From: Paraburkholderia ginsengiterrae
GTDB taxonomy: Bacteria > Pseudomonadota > Gammaproteobacteria > Burkholderiales > Burkholderiaceae
Length of the DNA stretch: 64,000 nucleotides
Reading direction: 5' to 3'
NCBI RefSeq assembly: GCF_001645125.1
Contig: NZ_LXKA01000330.1
Span: 1-64,000 of the forward strand
The translations under genes were made by a program, and so were the position numbers. Numbering within the stretch: the first letter of the stretch is position 1; each line of letters starts with the position of its first letter. The notes below the pieces were generated by a model. It searched no databases. It had not been told where the DNA came from and saw nothing but the letters and a program-made list of their open reading frames with translations. Positions 8,552-17,613 of this stretch are shown here, piece after piece.

Positions 8552-9583
8552 CTATACCGCCGCGCTTTCCTCTTGGTACGACGCGCGCGGCAGCGGTTTC
8601 AGATGCGACGCGAATTGCTCGGAGGCCGCCGCCCACGAGAAGCGTTCGGCCCATGCGCGCGCGTGGTTGCGATCGATCTTCAAGGCTTCGAGACAGGCCT
8701 CGCGCAGATCTTCGTGCATCGCGCCCGCGCCACCGTCGCCGAGCACGTCGATCGGACCGGTGACGGGGTAAGCGGCGACGGGTGTGCCGCAGGCGAGCGC
8801 TTCGAGCAGCACCAGCCCGAAGGTGTCGGTGCGGCTCGGGAACACGAAGACGTCAGCCGCAGCATACACCTTGGCCAGTTCGGCTTGCGTGAGCACGCCC
8901 AGATAGTTGGCCTGCGGATAGCGCGATTTCAGTTCGGCGAGCGCCGGGCCTTCGCCGGCAACCCACTTCGAACCAGGCAGATCGAGCTTCAGAAAAGCCT
9001 CGACGTTCTTCTCGACCGCCACGCGTCCCACATACAGAAAGATCGGGCGCGCGGTGTTGAGCACCTTCGAGTCCATCTGGCGGAAGATGTCCAGATCGAC
9101 CCCGCGGGTCCACAGCACGACGTTCGTGAAGCCGTATTTCTCGAGGTCGCTCTTGACCACCGGCGTGGGCGCCATGACCGCCAGCGACGGCTTGTGGAAC
9201 CAGTGCAGGAATTTGTAGGTCGCCGCGAGCGGAATGCCGAAGCGCGCCTGCACGTACTCGGGAAAGCGCGTGTGATACGCCGTCGTGAACGGCAGCTTGT
9301 GCTGGATCGCATAGGCGCGCGCGGCCATGCCGAGCGGACCCTCGGTGGCGATGTGCAGCGCATCGGGCGCGAACGCGTCGATGCGCTCGCGCAGCTTGCG
9401 GCGCGGCAGCAGCGAGAGGCGGATCTCAGGGTAAGTCGGGCAGGGGATCGTCTTGAATTCGAGCGGCGTCAGCAGATCGACGTTGTGGCCGAGTGCGCTG
9501 AGTTCGCGGGTGGTGTTTTTCAGCGTGCGCACGACGCCGTTGACCTGCGGTTCCCACGCGTCGGTGACGATCATGATCTTCAT
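8552..9583 (-). CDS. Glycosyltransferase family 4 (GT-B fold)
   Basis: A 343-residue GT-B glycosyltransferase. The N-terminal domain opens with MKIMIVTDAWEPQVNGVVRT, the acceptor-side glycine loop of GT4 enzymes close to MgtA/PimB-like glycolipid mannosyltransferases. The C-terminal domain carries the EX7E-type donor motif in SRTDTFGLVLLEALACG. It has no membrane helix, so it is probably a cytoplasmic or peripheral enzyme using a nucleotide sugar. It sits between an LpxH-like phosphoesterase and dgkA, all on the same strand with short gaps, which suggests glycolipid work. Acceptor and sugar are unknown. Confidence 0.85.
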   Translation of the reverse strand: MKIMIVTDAWEPQVNGVVRTLKNTTRELSALGHNVDLLTPLEFKTIPCPTYPEIRLSLLPRRKLRERIDAFAPDALHIATEGPLGMAARAYAIQHKLPFTTAYHTRFPEYVQARFGIPLAATYKFLHWFHKPSLAVMAPTPVVKSDLEKYGFTNVVLWTRGVDLDIFRQMDSKVLNTARPIFLYVGRVAVEKNVEAFLKLDLPGSKWVAGEGPALAELKSRYPQANYLGVLTQAELAKVYAAADVFVFPSRTDTFGLVLLEALACGTPVAAYPVTGPIDVLGDGGAGAMHEDLREACLEALKIDRNHARAWAERFSWAAASEQFASHLKPLPRASYQEESAAV

Positions 9584-9624
9584 CGGTTTCGGCCCAGTTG
9601 AAGTTATAAGGACAAAGCGAAGGA

Positions 9625-10566
9625 TTACGCGGTCGCCCGGGCCTTTTGCACGCCGGCTTCCGGGGCGCGCATCACGGTCCAGTAGATCACTTTCAGTTCG
9701 CCTTCATACGTCTCGACGAGTGCCGAGAGACTTTCGACCCAGTCGCCGTCGTTGCAATACAACACGCCGTCGATATCGCGTATCTCGGCTTTGTGGATGT
9801 GCCCGCAGACCACGCCGTCGCAGCCGCGGCGGCGCGCTTCGTCGGTCATCACGCGTTCGAACGAGGAGATGAAGTTCACCGCGTTTTTCACCTGATGCTT
9901 CAGGTACTGCGACAGCGACCAGTACGGAAAGCCGAGCCGGCTGCGGATGCGGTTGAACCAGCGGTTCAGGATCAGGATCAGGGTGTAGAGCGTGTCGCCG
10001 AGATAGGCGAGCCACTTGGCGTGCTGGATCACGCCGTCGAACAGGTCGCCGTGCACGATCCACAGGCGCTTGCCGGCGAGGGTGGTGTGAAACGCCTCGC
10101 CGCGCACGTGGATGTCGCCGAACGCGAGGTCGCAGAACTGGCGCGCGGCTTCATCGTGATTGCCCGGCACGTAGATGACCTGGGTGCCTTTGCGCGCCTT
10201 GCGCAGCACCTTCTGCACGACGTCGTTGTGCGCCTGCGGCCAGTACCAGCCTTTCTTCAGCTGCCAGCCGTCGATGATGTCGCCGACGAGGTACAGATAC
10301 TCCGACTCGTTGTGACGCAGGAAGTCGAGTAGGTAGGGCGCCTGGCAGCCGCTCGAGCCAAGATGGATGTCGGAGAGCCAGATGGTGCGGTAGCGGTGCG
10401 AGTTGGCGTGATCGTCGTCGTGCTGGCCGGCGTTGGCGTCGAGCGGCACCGGCCCTGTGGGCAGCGGCAAGCCTTGACTGTGAGTGGGTTCCGGGCGGAA
10501 CGCGACGGGATCGACGCTCGGGCCGGTTTGGCGGAACAGGGAAGTCGCGGACGTTTTGGGGTCCAT
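9625..10566 (-). CDS. LpxH-like metallophosphoesterase (UDP-2,3-diacylglucosamine diphosphatase-type)
   Basis: A 313-residue calcineurin-like phosphoesterase. The metal-binding motifs appear in order: DIH (66-68), GDIID (95-99), GNHDE (135-139), VHGD (171-174) and GHIHK (255-259). This matches the UDP-2,3-diacylglucosamine pyrophosphatase family that cleaves UDP-diacylglucosamine to lipid X. The first 55 residues are polar and non-conserved. This type, linked to a GT4 gene, is a separate branch from canonical LpxH, so a different pyrophosphate-linked lipid substrate is possible. A perfect inverted repeat lies 45 bases upstream of the ATG. Confidence 0.85.
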   Translation of the reverse strand: MDPKTSATSLFRQTGPSVDPVAFRPEPTHSQGLPLPTGPVPLDANAGQHDDDHANSHRYRTIWLSDIHLGSSGCQAPYLLDFLRHNESEYLYLVGDIIDGWQLKKGWYWPQAHNDVVQKVLRKARKGTQVIYVPGNHDEAARQFCDLAFGDIHVRGEAFHTTLAGKRLWIVHGDLFDGVIQHAKWLAYLGDTLYTLILILNRWFNRIRSRLGFPYWSLSQYLKHQVKNAVNFISSFERVMTDEARRRGCDGVVCGHIHKAEIRDIDGVLYCNDGDWVESLSALVETYEGELKVIYWTVMRAPEAGVQKARATA

Positions 10567-10610
10567 GGCTCACGCGTCGAGTTGCAGTGCCCGTATTGGG
10601 CCGCGCGCGC

Positions 10611-10632
10611 GTGACTGTGCCGTGACAGTCAC
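10611..10632. repeat. Perfect 8-bp inverted repeat upstream of the metallophosphoesterase gene
   Basis: GTGACTGT (10611-10618) and ACAGTCAC (10625-10632) are exact inverted copies with a 6-base spacer, in the 92-base gap before the phosphoesterase ATG. No T-run follows on either strand, so an operator is more likely than a terminator. Confidence 0.5.
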
Positions 10633-10658
10633 AAGAAGTTCTTATTACTACCGAACCT

Positions 10659-11189
10659 TTAGCGTGAGACGCTGATCACCCGCGTGCCCGCGAGACGGTC
10701 GTGCAGGAATTGACGCTGCGGGTCGAAGCGGCCCGTGGCGGCCCACAGCACGAACCAGATGCCCGCAATCGAGAGGGTTTGCGGCAGCGTGAGGCCGAAG
10801 AGCGGATGCAGCGCGAGCGGTGGCAGGAACCACAGCCACGCAAGCACATAGCGGACGATCGCGCGGCCGGTGGAGAGCGCCGCGCCGTCAGCGCCGACCA
10901 CGCGCAGGCGCCAGGTTTTCATCGGCAGGGTCTGGCCGCTGTGGGTCCAGAACCAGACGAAATACAGGCCCACTACGAGGCCGATCCAGCCCGCGAGCAG
11001 GTTGTGGTGGGTCAGGCCGTTGCGTTGCTGCGTGAGTGTGCTGAACAGATAGCCGGCGATGAACACCACGCCGAACAGAATGACCGCTTCGTAGAGCAGC
11101 GCCGCGAGGCGCCGCCGAACGGTGGGAACGGCGGGCGTGGCGCCGGATGACTCGGCGGGCGGTGTCAGGGTCGTGAGCGGCTGGGACAC
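10659..11189 (-). CDS. RDD family membrane protein
   Basis: A 176-residue inner-membrane protein of the RDD family. The family Arg is in VRRRLAALLYEAVILFG, the first helix runs about 30-48, a second about 62-84, then the conserved GQTLPMKTWRLRVV block and further hydrophobic segments, ending LHDRLAGTRVI. RDD proteins are poorly characterised; some are linked to Na+/H+ exchange. It is the last gene of the sigma-DUF3619-DUF3106-RDD series, 12 bases after DUF3106, and begins at a GTG. Confidence 0.85.
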   Translation of the reverse strand: MSQPLTTLTPPAESSGATPAVPTVRRRLAALLYEAVILFGVVFIAGYLFSTLTQQRNGLTHHNLLAGWIGLVVGLYFVWFWTHSGQTLPMKTWRLRVVGADGAALSTGRAIVRYVLAWLWFLPPLALHPLFGLTLPQTLSIAGIWFVLWAATGRFDPQRQFLHDRLAGTRVISVSR

Positions 11190-11201
11190 AGCGGGGCGCG
11201 C

Positions 11202-11963
11202 TCAGGAACCGTTGAAAATCGACGGCGCTTCGGCCGGCGAAACCGGCAGCGGCGTGGCGGGCACGAAACTGCCCGCGGCGGGAATCGGCGGCACGGCGGC
11301 GGCCGGGCTCGGCAACGAAGCGCCGATCGCGGCGCTGGCTGCCGCGGCGCTGCTTGCGCCGTGCTCGCGCGCATTGACCAGGCGGTCGATCCCCTTGATT
11401 TCGCTGCGGCCCGAGGGCGGCGCGCTGACCACGCTGGGGCGCCGCTTGCGCTCGCTCGCGGCAAGCCGTTCCTTCTGCTCTTCAGGCAACTGCTGATAGG
11501 CCTTCCACGCGTTCTGACGGGCTTCGCGCGGCAATTCCTTCGACACCTGATAGTTTTCGCGCGCGACGCGGCGCTGATCGGGCGTCATGCGAGTCCACTC
11601 GGTCATGCGGTCATGCAGGCGTTTTTGCGCATCGGGCGACATCTTCGGATAACGCGCCGCGATCTTGAGCCATTTGCGTTTGCGTTCGTCGCTGAAGGAG
11701 TCCCATTGGGATTCGAACGGCGCAAGCGCGATATGCTCGGCCGAAGTCAGGCGCGACCACGCCAGCGGGCTGTTGCTGCCGGGCAGGCCGGGCAACTCGA
11801 CGGCGAGCGTAGGCGCGGGCGCCTTGGCGGTGGCATTGCCGCCGGCGGCGGGCGCGCTGGTGGGCGACGGGCTGGGGTAAAAGCGCGGATACGTCGCGGC
11901 GAACGACACGAGGGCCGCGATTGCGCATCCGAAAACTACGGCCAAGCCGCGCTTGTAGCTCAC
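11202..11963 (-). CDS. DUF3106 membrane-anchored periplasmic protein
   Basis: A 253-residue protein with an N-terminal signal anchor (GLAVVFGCAIAALVSF, about residues 5-20) and a Pro/Ala-rich linker. The helical core has short repeated units: SDERKRKWLKIAARYPKM, SPDAQKRLHDRMTEW, MTPDQRRVARENY, and LPEEQKERL. These recall the LTxxQ repeats of CpxP/Spy/ZraP-type periplasmic sensors, though that link is inference. The C-terminal 70 residues are Ala/Pro/Ser-rich. Start: a GTG at 11963 with GGGAG upstream, 16 bases past the DUF3619 stop; an earlier ATG at 12029 would overlap that gene. Third gene of an ECF sigma operon. Confidence 0.8.
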   Translation of the reverse strand: MSYKRGLAVVFGCAIAALVSFAATYPRFYPSPSPTSAPAAGGNATAKAPAPTLAVELPGLPGSNSPLAWSRLTSAEHIALAPFESQWDSFSDERKRKWLKIAARYPKMSPDAQKRLHDRMTEWTRMTPDQRRVARENYQVSKELPREARQNAWKAYQQLPEEQKERLAASERKRRPSVVSAPPSGRSEIKGIDRLVNAREHGASSAAAASAAIGASLPSPAAAVPPIPAAGSFVPATPLPVSPAEAPSIFNGS

Positions 11964-11979
11964 CCGAAAGATCTCCCGC

Positions 11980-12402
11980 TCAGTGGGCGCGTGAAAGATA
12001 CGCGTTGAAGCCGTGGTCGAGATAGGCATTGAGCGGCAGGTCGTCGCTTAGCATCGCGGCATCGATATCGGCGAGTTCGGCGGTGCGCTGCTGGTCTTCC
12101 CAGTAGGCGATCCCGACGAGGCTCACGACCAGCGCGATGAGCGGCCATGCGAGCGCGAAGCGGCGCAGCGGCGAGCGGCGGCGCTGTGGAAGTTCGGTCT
12201 GCGGCATACCGGCCGGCATGCCCGCGAATGAGGGTACGAACACCGGCGCGCTCACAGCTTCGGGCTTCTTGCGGGCGAGCGCGGCACGGCGCGCCGCGGC
12301 GAGTCGATCGACGGTGGCGGGTGCGATGCTGGCGGTGTTTTCGTCGAGCGCGCGGCGCACCTGGCGGGCGAACTCGAGTTCTTTGGTTTCAAGGGTGCTC
12401 AT
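11980..12402 (-). CDS. DUF3619 membrane protein, candidate anti-sigma factor
   Basis: A 140-residue protein: a polar N-terminal region of about 75 residues (ELEFARQVRRALDENTASI at the front), one membrane helix (FALAWPLIALVVSLVGIAYW, roughly 86-106) and a short C-terminal periplasmic tail. The gene overlaps the sigma-factor stop by an ATGA arrangement. Cytoplasmic domain plus single helix plus tight coupling to an ECF sigma gene is the usual layout of anti-sigma factors; the family has no proven function that I know of, so this role is inference. No Cys/His zinc anti-sigma motif is present. Confidence 0.8.
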   Translation of the reverse strand: MSTLETKELEFARQVRRALDENTASIAPATVDRLAAARRAALARKKPEAVSAPVFVPSFAGMPAGMPQTELPQRRRSPLRRFALAWPLIALVVSLVGIAYWEDQQRTAELADIDAAMLSDDLPLNAYLDHGFNAYLSRAH

Positions 12403-12962
12403 AGGGTGATTCCTTTAGCCTTGAGCGCTTGCGCCAGCGTGTGGGTGGCCCGCGAGCAGTGCGTTTTCACGCTTCCCTCGGAGCAGCCCATCGCGGCGGC
12501 AGTCTCAGCGACATCCATATCTTCCCAATAACGCATGAGAAACGCCTCCCGTTGACGTGCCGGTAATTTTTGGATCTCGTCGTCGATCAACTGCAGAACC
12601 TGTTCGCGTTCGAGCTTCTGTTCGTTGCTCTCGGCGCCCGCCGAGCCGTCCTGCGCCTCGAAGGTTTCCAGGGGGTCGAATTCGTCGTCTTCGGAATTGC
12701 CGAGCGACGAAAACAGGCTAACCCAAGTATTGCGCACTTTGGCACGACGGAAATAGTCGTGCATCGCATTCTGCAGAATACGCTGAAACAAAAGCGGAAG
12801 TTCGGCCGCGGGCCGGTCGCCGTATTTTTCGGCGAGCTTGATCATCGCGTCCTGCACGATATCGAGCGAGGCGTCGTCGTCCCGCACGGCGTAGACCGTC
12901 TGCTTGAATGCGCGCCTTTCGACGCCCGCCAGAAAATCGGCGAGTTCCTTGTCTGATGCCAT
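12399..12962 (-). CDS. ECF-type RNA polymerase sigma factor
   Basis: A 187-residue sigma-70 family protein with region 2 (about 27-75; DIVQDAMIKLAEKYG, then QNAMHDYFRRAKV) and region 4 (about 133-178; LPARQREAFLMRYWEDMDV, then a helix-turn-helix in MGCSEGSVKTHCSRATHTL). The acidic linker between them is longer than usual. Start: ATG 12962. It leads an operon with DUF3619, DUF3106 and RDD and is transcribed away from ilvI. Its targets are unknown; autoregulation would be expected. Confidence 0.9.
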   Translation of the reverse strand: MASDKELADFLAGVERRAFKQTVYAVRDDDASLDIVQDAMIKLAEKYGDRPAAELPLLFQRILQNAMHDYFRRAKVRNTWVSLFSSLGNSEDDEFDPLETFEAQDGSAGAESNEQKLEREQVLQLIDDEIQKLPARQREAFLMRYWEDMDVAETAAAMGCSEGSVKTHCSRATHTLAQALKAKGITL

Positions 12963-13137
12963 CCGTTGGGGGTCGGCGCAGCGAGCGTGCGCGTAATCGG
13001 TCGAAAAATGTCGTAAAACTCGCGGATGCTAACAAATTTCTGCGCTGCTGGGGCGAAACGTGATGCACCTTGCATCTCTGTAACAAGCTTTCGGTCAATC
13101 TCGAGAATCGGGGGCAGGGTGGCACGGCAATATTTGC

Positions 13138-13166
13138 TTGACCGCGCGGGCATCTGCAGATATTGT
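13138..13166 (+). promoter_or_regulatory. Sigma70-type promoter of ilvIHC
   Basis: TTGACC (13138-13143), a 17-base spacer and TATTGT (13161-13166). Transcription would begin near 13173, about 143 bases before the ilvI ATG. Confidence 0.6.
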
Positions 13167-13198
13167 CGCTGGTTCGCAACATAAGTGACTTGTCTCAA

Positions 13199-13267
13199 TT
13201 GAGGTGTGGCCCAAGAAGCTCACCTGTCAACTGGACGCGCCGCTTGAACCCGAGCCACAAGCCCGGC
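13199..13267 (+). promoter_or_regulatory. Two stem-loops in the ilvI leader, candidate cis-regulatory RNA
   Basis: The first stem pairs TTG-AGGTG (13199-13206) with CACCT-CAA (13221-13230, two-base bulge). The second pairs GCCGCTTG (13239-13246) with CAAG-CGGC (13258-13267, two-base bulge). They lie wholly within the predicted 5' UTR. Confidence 0.35.
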
Positions 13268-13315
13268 AGAGAGCACCCGATCAATTTTTTGCCGAAAATT
13301 CGAAAGGTGAATTAA

Positions 13316-15079
13316 ATGAATATGCCCAGCGCGGAATTCTCCACGTCGGATACGACCCTCCCTCACGAAGCTGACTCTATCGGCGCCACCGTGCTCATGA
13401 AGGCACTGGCCGACGAAGACGTCGATTTTATCTGGGGCTATCCCGGCGGCTCGGTACTCTACATTTACGACGAGCTGTACAAGCAGGACAAATTCCAGCA
13501 CGTCCTCGTGCGCCACGAGCAGGCCGCGGTCCATGCCGCCGACGCCTATGCGCGTTCCACCGGCAAGGTCGGTGTGTGTCTCGTGACCTCCGGCCCCGGC
13601 GTCACCAATGCGGTGACCGGCATCGCCACGGCGTATATGGATTCGATTCCGATGGTGATCATCAGCGGCCAGGTGCCGACTGCCGCCATTGGCCAGGATG
13701 CGTTCCAGGAGTGCGACACGGTCGGCATCACGCGTCCTTGCGTGAAGCACAACTTCCTCGTGAAGGACGTGCGCGACCTCGCCGCCACCGTCAAGAAAGC
13801 GTTCTATATTGCCCGTACCGGTCGTCCCGGCCCGGTGCTGATCGACATTCCGAAAGACGTGTCGAAAACACCCTGCCAGTACGAACCGCTCAAGAGCGTG
13901 TCGCTGCGCTCGTACAACCCCGTCACGAAAGGCCACTCGGGTCAGATCCGCAAGGCCGTGGCGTTGCTGTTGTCGGCCAGGCGTCCGTATATCTATACCG
14001 GCGGCGGCATCATCCTCGCGGATGCGTCGCGTGAGCTGAACCAGTTTGCCGACCTGCTCGGCTACCCGATCACCAACACGCTGATGGGGCTGGGCGGCTA
14101 CCGCGCAAGCGACAAGAAATTCCTCGGCATGCTCGGCATGCACGGCACGTACGAAGCCAACATGGCGATGCAGCACTGCGACGTGCTGATCGCGATCGGC
14201 GCGCGCTTCGACGACCGCGTGATCGGCGACCCGGCGCACTTCTCGTCGCGTCCGCGCAAGATCATCCATATCGACATCGATCCTTCCTCCATTTCCAAGC
14301 GCGTCAAGGTCGACATTCCGATCGTCGGTGACGTGAAGGAAGTGCTGAAGGAGCTGATCGAGCAGTTGCAAACGGCCGAGCATGGCCCCGACACCGCGGC
14401 GCTGGCCGACTGGTGGAAGGACATCGAAGCCTGGCGCGCGAAAGATTGCCTGAAGTTCGACCGCAAGAGCGACATCATCAAGCCGCAGTACGTGGTGGAA
14501 AAGGCGTGGGAGCTGACCGACGGCAATGCCTTCGTGTGTTCCGACGTCGGCCAGCACCAGATGTGGGCGGCGCAGTTCTACAAGTTCAACAAGCCGCGCC
14601 GCTGGATCAACTCCGGCGGTCTCGGCACGATGGGCTTCGGCCTGCCGGCGGCGATGGGCGTGAAGATGGCGCACCCGGACGACGACGTGCTTTGCATCAC
14701 GGGCGAAGGCTCGATCCAGATGTGCATCCAGGAGCTGTCGACCTGCAAGCAGTACGACACGCCTGTGAAGATCATTTCGCTGAACAACCGCTATCTGGGC
14801 ATGGTGCGCCAGTGGCAGCAGATCGAATACAGCAAGCGCTATTCGCATTCGTACATGGATGCGCTGCCGGATTTCGTGAAGCTCGCCGAAGCGTACGGCC
14901 ACGTCGGCATGCGTATCGAACGCACGGCGGACGTGGAGCCGGCGTTGAAGGAAGCGCTGCGCCTGAAAGATCGCACCGTGTTTCTCGATTTCCAGACCGA
15001 TCCGACCGAAAACGTCTGGCCGATGGTTCAGGCCGGCAAGGGCATCACCGAGATGCTCATGGGTTCGGAAGATCTATAA
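13316..15079 (+). CDS. ilvI: Acetolactate synthase large subunit
   Basis: A 587-residue ThDP-dependent enzyme that makes 2-acetolactate or 2-aceto-2-hydroxybutyrate from pyruvate, the first common step of Val/Leu/Ile synthesis. The cofactor-activating Glu is in VRHEQAAVHAADAYAR (Glu68). The ThDP/Mg motif spans about 462-490, beginning GEGSIQMCIQEL and ending SLNN. The FAD domain lies between (about 200-360). Length and the ACT-type small subunit next door match AHAS III/IlvI-type enzymes; many annotations call this ilvB. Start: ATG 13316 with AAAGGTG upstream; a second in-frame ATG six bases on is possible. Confidence 0.96.
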   Translation: MNMPSAEFSTSDTTLPHEADSIGATVLMKALADEDVDFIWGYPGGSVLYIYDELYKQDKFQHVLVRHEQAAVHAADAYARSTGKVGVCLVTSGPGVTNAVTGIATAYMDSIPMVIISGQVPTAAIGQDAFQECDTVGITRPCVKHNFLVKDVRDLAATVKKAFYIARTGRPGPVLIDIPKDVSKTPCQYEPLKSVSLRSYNPVTKGHSGQIRKAVALLLSARRPYIYTGGGIILADASRELNQFADLLGYPITNTLMGLGGYRASDKKFLGMLGMHGTYEANMAMQHCDVLIAIGARFDDRVIGDPAHFSSRPRKIIHIDIDPSSISKRVKVDIPIVGDVKEVLKELIEQLQTAEHGPDTAALADWWKDIEAWRAKDCLKFDRKSDIIKPQYVVEKAWELTDGNAFVCSDVGQHQMWAAQFYKFNKPRRWINSGGLGTMGFGLPAAMGVKMAHPDDDVLCITGEGSIQMCIQELSTCKQYDTPVKIISLNNRYLGMVRQWQQIEYSKRYSHSYMDALPDFVKLAEAYGHVGMRIERTADVEPALKEALRLKDRTVFLDFQTDPTENVWPMVQAGKGITEMLMGSEDL

Positions 15080-15190
15080 CGGCGGCCTGGCAGCCGGCTT
15101 CGTCATGCACGCCTTCAAAAAAGGCGCGGGCGGACGAGGCGGCGCCGAGCCGTTCGCAGACATCGACAAAACATCTGGAAGAAGCGAAAC
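15080..15190 (+). promoter_or_regulatory. Spacer between ilvI and ilvH with a hairpin
   Basis: The 111-base gap contains the hairpin CGCCTT-CAAAA-AAGGCG (15110-15126) followed by GC-rich self-complementary sequence. A conserved RNA motif associated with ilvH has been reported in betaproteobacteria; whether this is an instance needs a covariance-model scan. Confidence 0.3.
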
Positions 15191-15682
15191 ATGAGACACA
15201 TTATTTCAGTCCTGCTGGAAAACGAACCGGGCGCGTTATCACGCGTGGTGGGTCTCTTCTCCGCACGCGGCTACAACATTGAAACCTTGACGGTGGCACC
15301 GACCGAAGACCGTTCGCTGTCGCGCATGACCATCGTCTCCATTGGCTCGGACGACGTGATCGAACAGATCACGAAGCATCTGAACCGCCTGATCGAGGTG
15401 GTTAAAGTGGTCGACCTTACCGAGGGCGCCCACATCGAGCGCGAGCTGATGTTGATCAAGGTGAGGGCGGTCGGCAAGGAGCGTGAGGAGATGAAACGGA
15501 TGTCGGATATTTTCCGCGGCCGCATCATCGACGTCACCGAAAAGACCTACACGATCGAACTGACGGGGGCGAGCGAGAAGCTCGACGCCTTCATCGAAGG
15601 CATCGACGCCACGGCGATTCTCGAAACGGTCCGCACGGGCAGCTCGGGCATCGGTCGCGGCGAGCGCATTCTGAAGGTGTGA
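15191..15682 (+). CDS. ilvH: Acetolactate synthase regulatory (small) subunit
   Basis: A 163-residue regulatory subunit with an N-terminal ACT domain (about 3-77; HIISVLLENEPGALSRVVGL at the front) that binds valine for feedback control, and the usual C-terminal dimerising domain (about 85-160). The IlvN/IlvH hallmark GYNIETLTVAPTED is at about 28-41. It activates and confers feedback inhibition on the large subunit encoded just upstream. Start ATG 15191 after GGAAGAAGCG; the gene lies 111 bases after ilvI in the same transcript. Confidence 0.96.
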   Translation: MRHIISVLLENEPGALSRVVGLFSARGYNIETLTVAPTEDRSLSRMTIVSIGSDDVIEQITKHLNRLIEVVKVVDLTEGAHIERELMLIKVRAVGKEREEMKRMSDIFRGRIIDVTEKTYTIELTGASEKLDAFIEGIDATAILETVRTGSSGIGRGERILKV

Positions 15683-15777
15683 CGCGCGAGCTGACATACC
15701 GTTTCGATCGAGGCTGGATCGCGCTCTTAAGAATCCGGCCAGGCAACACCCTATTTGCAGCATTTGAATATCACTGA

Positions 15778-16821
<1,044 letters not shown>

Positions 16822-16874
16822 GCGGGTTGTCGCTCAAGTCCGGCGTGGCGGTGTGCCGCAATGCCGGACAGATC

Positions 16875-16913
16875 AAAAAGCCGTCCAAGGGTGCTGAACC
16901 CTGGGCGGCTTTT
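16875..16913 (+). terminator. Intrinsic terminator after ilvC
   Basis: AAAAGCCG-TCC-AAGGGT pairs with ACCCT-GGG-CGGCTTTT around a short loop, ending in a T-run. It closes the ilv transcript before psd. Confidence 0.75.
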
Positions 16914-16950
16914 GCTATCCTACGGTTTTACAAAAAAACAGAAGCCATTC

Positions 16951-17589
16951 ATGAATTACCCTCATCCGATCATCGCGCGAGAAGGCTGGCCGTTCATCGC
17001 CATCGCGGCCGTCGTTGCATTGCTGGTTCACTTCTTCGCGGGGTTCGGCATTTCATGGCTGTTCTGGCTGCTGCTGATCTTCGTCGTGCAGTTCTTCCGC
17101 GATCCGGCGCGCCCGATCCCCACTCAGGCCAATGCCGTGCTGTGCCCGGCCGACGGCCGCATCGTCGCGGTCGAAACCGCGCATGATCCGTACGCCAACC
17201 GTGAAGCGCTGAAGATCAGCGTGTTCATGAACGTCTTCAACGTCCACTCGCAGCGTTCGCCGGTGGATGGCGCGATCTCGAAGGTCGAATATTTTCCCGG
17301 CGCGTATCTGAATGCCGCGGTGGACAAGGCTTCGCTCGAAAACGAGCGCAATGCGGTGGTGATCGAAATGGCCGGCGGCCAGACGGTGACCTCGGTGCAG
17401 ATCGCCGGCTTGATCGCGCGGCGCATTCTTTGTTACGTGCGGGCAGGCGAGCCGCTCACCCGCGGCCAGCGTTACGGATTTATCCGCTTCGGCTCGCGTG
17501 TCGACGTGTATCTGCCGGTGGGCAGCCGTCCGCGTGTGTCGATCGGTGAGAAGGTTTCCGCGTCGTCCACGATCCTCGCTGAACTATAA
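16951..17589 (+). CDS. psd: Phosphatidylserine decarboxylase (short form, pyruvoyl type)
   Basis: A 212-residue PSD of the short, archaetidylserine-decarboxylase-like class. A hydrophobic anchor occupies about 14-37, then [11 protein letters not shown] and ADGRIV, both typical. The self-cleavage site is Gly181-Ser182 in RFGSRVDVY, where the Ser becomes the pyruvoyl group, leaving a C-terminal alpha chain of about 31 residues. It converts phosphatidylserine to phosphatidylethanolamine on the inner membrane. Start: ATG 16951, since the sequence upstream belongs to the ilvC terminator. It is paired with pssA, 24 bases downstream, the preceding enzyme of the pathway. Confidence 0.93.
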   Translation: MNYPHPIIAREGWPFIAIAAVVALLVHFFAGFGISWLFWLLLIFVVQFFRDPARPIPTQANAVLCPADGRIVAVETAHDPYANREALKISVFMNVFNVHSQRSPVDGAISKVEYFPGAYLNAAVDKASLENERNAVVIEMAGGQTVTSVQIAGLIARRILCYVRAGEPLTRGQRYGFIRFGSRVDVYLPVGSRPRVSIGEKVSASSTILAEL

Positions 17590-17613
17590 AGCGGCACACA
17601 GGAGGTTTTCCGA

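Larger units (their letters stand above)
12963..13315. other. 353-bp divergent region: sigma operon promoter side and ilv leader
   Basis: No coding gene is supported. The right half holds the ilv promoter (13138-13166) and a 143-base leader with two stem-loops (listed separately). I looked for an Ile/Val/Leu-rich leader peptide typical of attenuation and found none. The left part must contain the sigma operon promoter, but no convincing boxes were found, which would fit an ECF-type promoter. Confidence 0.5.

Noticed and set aside
13173-13315. Attenuator leader peptide for ilv
   Set aside because: The short frames here contain no run of Ile, Val or Leu codons, and the hairpin at 13239-13267 is too far from the T-run to act as a terminator.
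13220-14902. A 560-codon minus-strand frame opposite ilvI
   Set aside because: Antisense to a certain gene, composition typical of a shadow frame.
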